Assembly (NCBI GenBank): GCA_937960895.1
Contig: CALCJD010000054.1
Location: 1 to 47,710, forward strand
From: an uncultured Spartobacteria bacterium
Lineage (GTDB): Bacteria > Verrucomicrobiota > Verrucomicrobiia > Chthoniobacterales > Terrimicrobiaceae
Direction of reading: 5' to 3'
Length of the DNA: 47,710 nt
Shown here: positions 1 through 6,647 of the stretch, one piece after another
Layout of the letters: every line of letters starts with the position of its first letter
How positions within the stretch are numbered: position 1 is the first letter of the stretch
Translations under genes and position numbers: made by a program
Notes under the pieces: model-generated
The model's database searches: none
Seen by the model: only the letters and a program-made list of their open reading frames with translations
Told to the model about the DNA's origin: nothing

Positions 1-332
1 CCGAGCGTCCGGCTCATGATGGTTTCCCGTGGGATCACCTGCGCCACTCCCGAACGCAGAATCTCGCGGTCCTTCTCCGCAAAAGCCTCCGCCTGTTCGG
101 AAGGGAAAAGCTCATAGTCGTAACGTCCGATGGCCTCGGCGGCGGTGATGCCCAGGAGCATCTCCGCCCCGCGATTCCACATCAGGAACTGACCGAAGGT
201 TTCCTCGCGGACGCTTTTGACGACAATCAGGCAGGGGATGGCGTCAAAAATCTTCGAGATGAGATCGAAATTCTCATCACTCAGCGGGAGGAACTTTAAA
301 ATGTCCTCCGGAAACATGCGTCGGTTACTCAT
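1..332 (-). CDS. PAS-domain signalling protein, N-terminal part
   Basis: This is the first 110 codons of a protein that runs off the left edge. The reading starts at ATG (332, complement) and stays open to base 1. Residues about 20-105 read as a PAS fold: a segment on a default human-readable pattern of 'FDAIPCLIVVKSV', then 'MWNRGAEMLLG' and 'EAIGRYDYELFP', which are typical PAS landmarks, followed by 'KDREILRSG'. Such domains sense small ligands or redox state and usually sit before a histidine kinase, GGDEF or guanylate-cyclase output module, which lies outside the window. The gene starts 36 nt after the agmatine deiminase stop on the same strand, so the two may be co-transcribed. The PAS call is fairly secure; the output function is unknown. 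Confidence 0.7.
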   Translation of the reverse strand, partial: MSNRRMFPEDILKFLPLSDENFDLISKIFDAIPCLIVVKSVREETFGQFLMWNRGAEMLLGITAAEAIGRYDYELFPSEQAEAFAEKDREILRSGVAQVIPRETIMSRTL

Positions 333-368
333 CCCGCAGTGCGGCCAACTTGCCACACTTTCCACACT

Positions 369-1382
369 TCATACAACAGGTTGTTGTTGGGTGAGGCAAT
401 GAAAGGCGCCCAGACCCCAGATCAGTTCCCGGCAGTCGATGGGGACAATCTTGCGCGTGGGGAAGGCTTCCTTGAGTACGGCGAGCGCCCAGGCGTCGTT
501 CGTGTCGTGGTAGGCCGGCATCAACACCACGGTGTTGGCGATGTAAAAATTCGCATAACTGGCCGGCAGACGCTGCCCTTCCCGCACGATCCGCGAGGGC
601 ATGGGGAGTTTGACGACCTGCAGGGGCCGGCCGTCCAGGAGGGTCATGTCCTGCAATCTGTTCAGATTGTTCTGAAGCGGCTCAAAGTTGGGATCCTCCT
701 CGTCCTCCTCGACCACCGTGATGACGGTGTCCTCGCTCACAAAACGCGTGATGTCATCGACGTGTCCGTCGGTGTCGTCGCCCTCGATGCCGTCCCCCAG
801 CCAGAGGACCTTTTTCACGCCCAGGTAGTCGTGCAGCTGCTGTTCGATTTCCGAGCGGGAGAGATTGGGATTGCGATTCGGATTGAGGAGGCAGGATTCG
901 GTGGTGAGCGCGGTGCCCCGTCCGTTCACGTCGATCGAGCCGCCTTCGAAAATGAAGTCCCCGTTGTCGAAAACCCGCACCCCGAGCTTTTCGCAGATGG
1001 CGGTCGGAGCGGCGTCGTCATTTTCAAACGGCGAAAGTTTGTAACCCCAGGCATTGAAGCCGAAGTCCACCGCCGCCAGTTTGGGATCCCGCTTCCGGGT
1101 CAGGAAGATCGGCCCGTGATCGCGGCACCACGGTTCGTCCGTGGGGACGTGGAAAAATTCGATCCGCTCCGGCGGCGCTCCATTGAGCAGCGAGCGAACG
1201 ACCTTTTCCTGCTCGGCATCCTTCACGTTGATGCGCACGATTTCCGATTCGGCGAGGGCGGCCACCATCTTGGCAAAAGTCGGCAGCACGCGTTGGTAGG
1301 CGCCGGCACCGGGAAAACTGGATCCTTCCGGATGGGGCCAGGAAATCCAGGTGGCTTCATGGGGCTCCCATTCCGCCGGCAT
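369..1382 (-). CDS. aguA: Agmatine deiminase (PPAD family)
   Basis: The enzyme hydrolyses agmatine to N-carbamoylputrescine and ammonia, a step from arginine to putrescine. The 337-residue protein carries the family's signatures: MPAEWEPHEATWISWPH at the start, EPWCRDHGP near residue 90, FEGGSIDVNG, the DTDGHVDD histidine region, and the C-terminal LGAFHCLTQQ with the nucleophilic cysteine. An in-frame ATG at 1547 would add 55 residues but they resemble nothing and would reach the divergent miaB start. The ATG at 1382 has a good ribosome site (AGAAGG, 1390-1395, 7 nt spacing), so I prefer it. Length is close to the family norm. Cytosolic. Confidence 0.93.
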   Translation of the reverse strand: MPAEWEPHEATWISWPHPEGSSFPGAGAYQRVLPTFAKMVAALAESEIVRINVKDAEQEKVVRSLLNGAPPERIEFFHVPTDEPWCRDHGPIFLTRKRDPKLAAVDFGFNAWGYKLSPFENDDAAPTAICEKLGVRVFDNGDFIFEGGSIDVNGRGTALTTESCLLNPNRNPNLSRSEIEQQLHDYLGVKKVLWLGDGIEGDDTDGHVDDITRFVSEDTVITVVEEDEEDPNFEPLQNNLNRLQDMTLLDGRPLQVVKLPMPSRIVREGQRLPASYANFYIANTVVLMPAYHDTNDAWALAVLKEAFPTRKIVPIDCRELIWGLGAFHCLTQQQPVV

Positions 1383-1549
1383 GGCGTAACCTTCTTTCGC
1401 TGGGGTGGTTTTGGCCGTCACGCCTCCAACATCCGCGCTTCCGTCGGAGAAAAACAAGTGGAAATTTGCGCCCGTCCGCACCTCCCGCCCGGACCGCGTC
1501 TCCGGACTGGAAATTTCCCCACAACCCGCTAGGATGGCGTATTCCACTC

Positions 1550-2914
1550 ATGCCCGCCGTCTACATCAAAACCTACGGCTGCCAGATGAACGAGCGCGAT
1601 TCCGAACACGTCGCCCGCTCGCTCGTCGCGCGCGGCCATCACCTGGTCTCGGACGAATCCGAAGCCGATGTGATCCTGCTCAACACATGCAGCGTGCGCG
1701 ACATGGCGGAGCAGAAGGCCATCGGAAAAATGGGCATGCTGCAAAAGCTGCGGGAGAAACGGCCGCATCTCGTCTTCGGCTACCTTGGCTGCATGGCGCA
1801 GAGCCGCGGCAAAGAATTGCTCGAAACGTCCCCCGGCGTGGATCTCGTGGCCGGGACGCAGAAATTCCACCGCGTGGCCGAGTATGTGGACGAACTGCTC
1901 CGCCGCCGCCTCGAGGCGCGCATCGACAACGAACGCCTGCCCATCGTGGACATCGAGGAGGAGGAGGGATCGCAGTCGGCCATCCGCGACCACGTCCTCA
2001 AGGGCCGCCAGTCGACGGCCTTTGTCTCAATCATGCAGGGCTGCAACATGCGCTGCACCTTCTGCATCGTGCCCAGCACGCGGGGCTCGGAACGCAGCCG
2101 CACCATTGAAGACATCGTGGCGGAGGTCCGCGAACTCGCCGCCCAGGGCGTCCGCGAAGTCACGCTGCTCGGACAGATCGTCAACCTCTACGGCCGCCAC
2201 GAATTTGAAAAACGCGACGGACTGAGCCCCTTTGTCCAGCTCCTCGAGGCCGTCTGCGCCGTGGACGGCATCGACCGTGTCCGCTTCACCTCGCCCCACC
2301 CCATCGGCTACCGCGACGACCTCATCGGCGCCTTCAGCCGCCTGCCCAAGCTGGTCGAGCATGTGCATCTGCCGCTGCAGAGCGGATCCGACCGCATCCT
2401 CAAGGCCATGCACCGCGGATACACCGCGGAGAAATACCGCAGGCTGGTGGACCGCCTCCGCGAGGCGCGCCCGGGCATCGCCATCACCACCGACATCATC
2501 GTGGGATTCCCGGGCGAGACGGACGAGGACTACCAGCTCACCCGTCGGCTCGCCGACGAGGTGGGCTTCGACAACGCCTTTGTTTTCCGCTACTCGCCGC
2601 GCCGTGACACGCCCGCCGCCGCGATGGAAAATCAGGTGCCGGAGCCCGTTCGCGAGGCCCGCAACAAGGACCTTCTGGAAGTCATCAACCGCCACGCCCA
2701 GGCCAAACTGAAGGCCCTGGTCGGCACACGGCAGGAAATCCTTTGCGAGGGACCGAGCAAAACGAATCCCCACCGCCTCATGGGCCGCACGCGCACCAAC
2801 AAGATCGTCGTCTTCGAAGGGTCGCCCCGCCATGTCGGCCAGATTTTCGACGTACGGATTGCCGAGGCCTCGGGTTCGACGCTTTACGGCGACCCCGCCG
2901 TGCTCGAAGGCTGA
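1550..2914 (+). CDS. miaB: tRNA-2-methylthio-N6-dimethylallyladenosine synthase
   Basis: A 454-residue radical-SAM methylthiotransferase that adds the 2-methylthio group to i6A37 of tRNAs reading UNN codons. The N-terminal UPF0004 domain begins IKTYGCQMNERDSE and has the auxiliary cluster cysteines (YGCQMN, NTCSVRD, GYLGCMAQ). The radical-SAM loop is GCNMRCTFCIVPSTRG (CxxxCxxC). A TRAM RNA-binding domain occupies the last 65 residues or so. The ATG at 1550 fits the family start; longer in-frame openings add unrelated residues. It is the first gene of a six-gene overlapping series ending in def, and is divergent from aguA with about 170 nt between the starts. Confidence 0.96.
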   Translation: MPAVYIKTYGCQMNERDSEHVARSLVARGHHLVSDESEADVILLNTCSVRDMAEQKAIGKMGMLQKLREKRPHLVFGYLGCMAQSRGKELLETSPGVDLVAGTQKFHRVAEYVDELLRRRLEARIDNERLPIVDIEEEEGSQSAIRDHVLKGRQSTAFVSIMQGCNMRCTFCIVPSTRGSERSRTIEDIVAEVRELAAQGVREVTLLGQIVNLYGRHEFEKRDGLSPFVQLLEAVCAVDGIDRVRFTSPHPIGYRDDLIGAFSRLPKLVEHVHLPLQSGSDRILKAMHRGYTAEKYRRLVDRLREARPGIAITTDIIVGFPGETDEDYQLTRRLADEVGFDNAFVFRYSPRRDTPAAAMENQVPEPVREARNKDLLEVINRHAQAKLKALVGTRQEILCEGPSKTNPHRLMGRTRTNKIVVFEGSPRHVGQIFDVRIAEASGSTLYGDPAVLEG

Positions 2915-3750
2915 TGAAGCCGCGTTCCCTGGTGGAAATTGCCGCGCCGGAATTCGATCTCACGCGCACGCTCAACAGCGGCCAGGTCTTTCACGCCATG
3001 CCCCATGGGGACGGCTGGCAGGTTCTGGTGGATGACCTCCCGCTGGACGCCGTGCAGGACGGGGCGGTCCTGCGTGTGCCCGCCGGACTCGAGGCGACGG
3101 CCCGGCATTATTTTGCCCTCGACCACCCCCTGCCCTCGATTTACGAGACCTTTCCCACCGACGCCTTCAGCCGCGCCGCCCTCGCCTCCTGCCGCGGTCT
3201 CCGCATCCTGCGTCAGCCCCTCTGGGAATGCCTCGCCACGTTCATCACCTCGCCCATGAAGCAGGTGTCCCACATCCGGCAGATGTCGCTGAACATCCGG
3301 GCCCGCTTTGGTCGTGCGGTCGCCGGATCGCTCATTCCCGCCTATCCGGCGCCTGGAACCCTGGCCGCCGCTTCCGAAAACGACCTGCGCGCCTGCGGAC
3401 TCGGATTCCGCGCCAAAAGCCTCCGCCTCGCCGCCGCCGCGGTCGCCGAAGGCCGCATCGATCTCGAGGCCCTGCGGGACCGGCCCACCGCCGAGGTGCG
3501 GGAGGCCCTTTGCCGGCTGCCGGGTGTGGGCCGCAAGGTGGCCAATTGCGTGCTGCTCTTTGCCTACGAACGTCTCGACGCCGTGCCCGTCGATGTCTGG
3601 ATCGCCCGCATCCTGCAGGCCATGCGCCGGCGCAAGGGCACGCCCGGGGAATTGGAGCGCTTTTCGGCCCGGCGTTTCGGGATTTACGCCGGCTATGTCC
3701 AGCAGTACCTGTTTCACCATGCCCGCATGACCCGCTCGCTGCCCGCATGA
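2914..3750 (+). CDS. 8-oxoguanine DNA glycosylase/AP lyase (OGG1-type)
   Basis: A base-excision repair glycosylase of 278 residues. The N-terminal OGG domain starts with EFDLTRTLNSGQVFHAM, matching the OGG1 'L..GQ.F.W' region. The helix-hairpin-helix GPD domain follows, with LCRLPGVGRKVANCVLLFAY then VPVDVW: the lysine of VGRKVANC and the aspartate of PVDVW are the OGG1 catalytic pair, so it should be a bifunctional glycosylase/lyase. The miaB stop and this start share one base (TGATG), indicating translational coupling. Removal of 8-oxoguanine opposite cytosine is the expected activity; whether it also removes 3-methyladenine cannot be told. E. coli uses the unrelated Fpg/MutM for this role. 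Confidence 0.9.
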   Translation: MKPRSLVEIAAPEFDLTRTLNSGQVFHAMPHGDGWQVLVDDLPLDAVQDGAVLRVPAGLEATARHYFALDHPLPSIYETFPTDAFSRAALASCRGLRILRQPLWECLATFITSPMKQVSHIRQMSLNIRARFGRAVAGSLIPAYPAPGTLAAASENDLRACGLGFRAKSLRLAAAAVAEGRIDLEALRDRPTAEVREALCRLPGVGRKVANCVLLFAYERLDAVPVDVWIARILQAMRRRKGTPGELERFSARRFGIYAGYVQQYLFHHARMTRSLPA

Positions 3751-4757
3751 GCGCCCTCACTTCGACCGCCGGCTGGCACACCCAGGATCGCCGAAAAACC
3801 GCCGCGGCATTCATCGCGTCGGTCCTGATCCATCTGCTGCTGATCCTCCTCATTGCCTGGCTGCTGGCCAACCGGCCGGCACTTCCCCCGCCCAAGCCGG
3901 AGGAACCGGCCGTCGAAATCACCCTGCTCAACTCGCCGCCCGCTCAACGCGCCGAGCCGCAATACGTGGAGACCTCCGAGGCCCAGCGCGCGGACAGGCC
4001 GCCGGAAAACCCCGCCTTCGAATCCGACAAGGACACCCACGCCGCCTCCCCCCTGCCCGCCACCGGCGACGCCCCCGTGCCCACCATGGATGGCGAGGAA
4101 TCTCCGACGTTGAGCATGGAAAATCGGGAATACACCCCCGGACGCGAAGCCCGTCCGGCCCCGCCACCGGTCCCGCCGGCCAGGACGGAAACCGCCCGGC
4201 AGGAATCCACTCCGCCCGAGCCCGAAAGCGAATCCCTTCCCAAACCCCGCACCTCGTCACCCATCGCCCTGCTCGAACCGCCCAAACCCAAAACCGAGCC
4301 CAAACCGGAGGAGGCCCGGCCGGAGGAGAAAAAGCCCGCCGAGCCGGCGCAACCCGCCCAGCCTTCCGCCCCCGGCTACCAGCCCCAGACCCGCATCACC
4401 CGCATCCGGGGCAACATCTCCAATCGCGGACGGGCCTCCGTCGCCGCCAATGCCACGCCGCTCGGCCGTTACAAAAAGATGCTCGCCGACGCCATCGGCT
4501 CGCGCTGGTATTATTACGTCAACGAACAAATGGGACTCCTCGAAATCGGCACCCTCGAGGTCCGCTTCGTCGTCTCCGCCAGCGGCAAGGTCGAACAGCT
4601 TCGCGTGATCAGCAATTCGTCGAACGAAAGTTTTGCGGCTTGCAGTGTGCAGGCGATCATGGAAGCTGAAATTCCTCCGATCCCCAAGGAGCTCGTTCCC
4701 ATGCTGGCGAACGGCCGGATCGAAATCGACTACTCGTTCACCATCCTTTCAAATTAA
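3747..4757 (+). CDS. TonB-family energy transducer
   Basis: A 336-residue inner-membrane protein with the TonB layout. It has a short cytoplasmic N-terminus, one membrane anchor at about residues 18-41 (FIASVLIHLLLILLIAWLL, including the conserved anchor histidine), a long Pro/Glu/Lys-rich periplasmic spacer (about 45-225), and a C-terminal TonB/TolA domain (about 235-336: LEVRFVVSASGKVEQLRV, then IPPIPKELVP). The start ATG overlaps the glycosylase stop (ATGA), and exbB starts on its own stop (TAATG). With exbB and exbD it forms a proton-motive-force-driven complex energising outer-membrane transport. No TonB-dependent receptor lies in the window. Could equally be called TolA-like; the lack of tolB/pal nearby favours TonB. 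Confidence 0.85.
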   Translation: MSALTSTAGWHTQDRRKTAAAFIASVLIHLLLILLIAWLLANRPALPPPKPEEPAVEITLLNSPPAQRAEPQYVETSEAQRADRPPENPAFESDKDTHAASPLPATGDAPVPTMDGEESPTLSMENREYTPGREARPAPPPVPPARTETARQESTPPEPESESLPKPRTSSPIALLEPPKPKTEPKPEEARPEEKKPAEPAQPAQPSAPGYQPQTRITRIRGNISNRGRASVAANATPLGRYKKMLADAIGSRWYYYVNEQMGLLEIGTLEVRFVVSASGKVEQLRVISNSSNESFAACSVQAIMEAEIPPIPKELVPMLANGRIEIDYSFTILSN

Positions 4758-5401
4758 TGGACCCGATCATCGCCTCTGCCTTCTCCAGCGCGTTTCGCTT
4801 TTTCGAACAAGGCGGCATCTTCATGATTTTCCTGCTGCTGATTTCGATCGTTGCCGTCACGGTGATGATCCTGCGCGGGACCGCCCTGCGCGAGAAAGCC
4901 GTCCTGCCGCCGGCCGTCGTCGAGGAAATCGAACGCCTCCAGCCCGGCGCCGACCTTTCCCGGCTGGAAAAACTGATCGCCCGTCACCCCTCGGCGCTCT
5001 CGCAGGTCGCCGCCACCGTGCTCAAACATCTCCACTGGCCGCGCGCCGAAACGGCGGAAGCCGTGCAGACCCGCGCCCGCCACGAAGTGGCCCATCTGGA
5101 AAGCGGCCTTGTCATTTTGGAAATTTCCACCGGCATCGCCCCGCTGCTCGGACTGCTCGGCACCCTGTCCGGCTTGGTGAGCATTTTCGCGGCGGTCGGC
5201 TCCGATCCGGTCGCCGTCGCCCGCGGCATTGCCGAGGCCCTCAACACGACCATCGTCGGACTGGCGGTGGCCGTTCCCTGCCTGATCGCCCACAATCATT
5301 TCCAGCGCCGCATTGAGATCATGGCGGTCGAAATGGAGTCCCTGATCGCCGACCTGATCGCCAAGTGCTATCCGCAGGGCTCCTCCGCCTCCGTGGGATG
5401 A
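4757..5401 (+). CDS. exbB: ExbB/TolQ-type proton channel subunit
   Basis: A 214-residue MotA/TolQ/ExbB-family protein. It has three predicted membrane segments: about 16-38 (GGIFMIFLLLISIVAVTVMI), about 115-140 and about 155-178. The family signature is clear: APLLGLLGTLSGLVSIFAAV, followed by GIAEALNTTIVGLAVAVPCL, with the conserved threonines facing the proton path. A cytoplasmic loop of some 70 residues separates TM1 from TM2, as expected. Its ATG shares one base with the tonB-like stop and its own stop overlaps the exbD start by 4 nt (GATGA), so the three subunits are coupled in translation. Confidence 0.92.
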   Translation: MDPIIASAFSSAFRFFEQGGIFMIFLLLISIVAVTVMILRGTALREKAVLPPAVVEEIERLQPGADLSRLEKLIARHPSALSQVAATVLKHLHWPRAETAEAVQTRARHEVAHLESGLVILEISTGIAPLLGLLGTLSGLVSIFAAVGSDPVAVARGIAEALNTTIVGLAVAVPCLIAHNHFQRRIEIMAVEMESLIADLIAKCYPQGSSASVG

Positions 5402-5820
5402 AGTTCTACACCAAAAAACGCAAGGGTCCGTCGATCGTCATCGTCTCGCTGATCGACATCCTCGCCATTCTGCTCATCTTTTTCATCGTCACCACGACGT
5501 TCAAAAAGAATCAGCCCGAGCTGCAGATCAACCTGCCCGAGAGCAAAAGCGCCGAGGCGGCCGCCGCGGAACGGAAGGAGCCGCTGGTGCTTGCGGTGAA
5601 AAACGCCGACACCATCACGCTCGGGAACCAGCCCGTCACCCTCGACGGCCTGGTCGACGCCCTCAGGGAGGCCCGCGCCCGCGAGCCCGAGCGTCCCATT
5701 GCCATGCAGGCCGACCGCGAGGCGCCCTTCGGCACGATTGTCAGCGTGCTCGACGCCCTCAAGGAAGCCGGCCTGAAAAACGTCCCCACCTTCACCCAAC
5801 CGAAATCCGACCAGCCATGA
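5398..5820 (+). CDS. exbD: ExbD/TolR biopolymer transport protein
   Basis: A 140-residue protein with a short basic N-terminus (MKFYTKKRKGPSI), one membrane helix (about 14-34) and a periplasmic domain. The VSLIDILAILLIFFIVTTTF helix holds the conserved aspartate that carries protons in ExbD/TolR. The periplasmic part (INLPES, then LVDALREARAREPERPIAMQ) matches the TolR/ExbD fold. A longer opening from 5365 would overlap exbB more; the ATG at 5398 gives the classic 4-nt ATGA overlap and the family-typical start. The def start overlaps its stop in the same way. Confidence 0.92.
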   Translation: MKFYTKKRKGPSIVIVSLIDILAILLIFFIVTTTFKKNQPELQINLPESKSAEAAAAERKEPLVLAVKNADTITLGNQPVTLDGLVDALREARAREPERPIAMQADREAPFGTIVSVLDALKEAGLKNVPTFTQPKSDQP

Positions 5821-6371
5821 TCCTCGAAATCGTCCAATACGGCCACCCCGCCCTTCGCGCGAAGGGCCGTCGCGTGGAAACCATCGATGCCAAAATCCGC
5901 CAGCTCGCCGAGGACATGCTGGAAACCATGGTCGACGCCGACGGCGTGGGCCTCGCCGCCCAGCAGGTCGGCATCCCCATCCAGATGTGCGTCGTCGACG
6001 TGACCGGCGTGAAAGACCGCCCCAGCGAACTCCGCATCGACGGACGTCGCGTCGACATCGAGTCCCACATGCCGCTGGTGCTCATCAATCCCGACATCGA
6101 GCCCTTCGGACGCGAGAAATCCGGCGTCGAAGGCTGCCTGAGTTTTCCCGGACTCCGCGGCGACATTGTCCGTCCGTATTCCGTCCGCGTGAAAGCCCAG
6201 GACCTCGAGGGCCGTCAAATCGAATTCGAAGCCGACGGTCTTCTCGCCCGCGCCGTGCAGCACGAGCACGACCACCTGCACGGCATCCTCTTCATCGACC
6301 GCATGGACAAACGCCAGCGCAAGGAACTCGAAGAGGAAATCGAGGAACTCCGGATCGACTACGGGCCGTAG
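5817..6371 (+). CDS. def: Peptide deformylase
   Basis: A 184-residue metallo-enzyme that removes the N-formyl group from nascent proteins. All three family motifs are present: GVGLAAQQVG (motif 1), EGCLSFPG with the metal-binding cysteine (motif 2), and QHEHDHLHG (motif 3, HExxH type). The C-terminal helix is rich in Glu/Arg (KRQRKELEEEIEELR). It is the last gene of the miaB - ogg - tonB - exbB - exbD - def series, joined by an ATGA overlap to exbD. Usually def is paired with fmt; here it sits behind a transport complex instead, with no fmt in the window. Confidence 0.96.
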   Translation: MILEIVQYGHPALRAKGRRVETIDAKIRQLAEDMLETMVDADGVGLAAQQVGIPIQMCVVDVTGVKDRPSELRIDGRRVDIESHMPLVLINPDIEPFGREKSGVEGCLSFPGLRGDIVRPYSVRVKAQDLEGRQIEFEADGLLARAVQHEHDHLHGILFIDRMDKRQRKELEEEIEELRIDYGP

Positions 6372-6457
6372 TCCGGGCGGACCGGACCATTGTTCGAGAC
6401 GCGGCGCGGCGCGACGGATCGCGCCATGCCGGAACGCATCGGAAGAGCCGTCACTTC

Positions 6458-6534
6458 GGGCCCGGGGGGCCGGCCAAGATTGTTTGGCCCGGCGGGCCCT
6501 CCTCTCACAGTCCGGTCCGAAGGGCCGGGCTGTG
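6458..6534 (+). other. Two adjacent hairpins downstream of def
   Basis: About 90 nt past the def stop are two strong inverted repeats. The first is GC-rich and imperfect (GGGCCCGG..GGCCGGCCAA against TTGGCCCGGCGGGCCC, 6459-6500). The second, 6506-6534, is a 13-bp stem with a GAA loop; three of its pairs are G-U wobbles that would form only in RNA read from the plus strand. No U-tract follows. They probably end or protect the 3' end of the def operon transcript. The gene-free gap 6372-6647 otherwise holds only the aconitase terminator. Confidence 0.5.
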
Positions 6535-6594
6535 GGATTGCCGCGCCTTTGGCGCTCTGTCGCCGACCGGGCGCACCCAAACAAAGTCCACGCC

Positions 6595-6630
6595 AAAAAA
6601 ACGGGGCGTCCCAATGAGTCGGGACGCCCC
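6595..6630 (-). terminator. Intrinsic terminator of acnA
   Basis: A perfect 10-bp inverted repeat (GGGGCGTCCC at 6603-6612, GGGACGCCCC at 6621-6630) with an 8-nt loop is followed, in the minus-strand direction, by GTTTTTTT (6595-6602). It lies 17 nt beyond the aconitase stop. This is a textbook rho-independent terminator. Confidence 0.93.
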
Positions 6631-6647
6631 GCGGAATCCGGCTTTGT

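Noticed and set aside
1383..1547. Longer start for agmatine deiminase at 1547
   Set aside because: The extra residues have no family match, reach the miaB start, and the ATG at 1382 has a better ribosome site.
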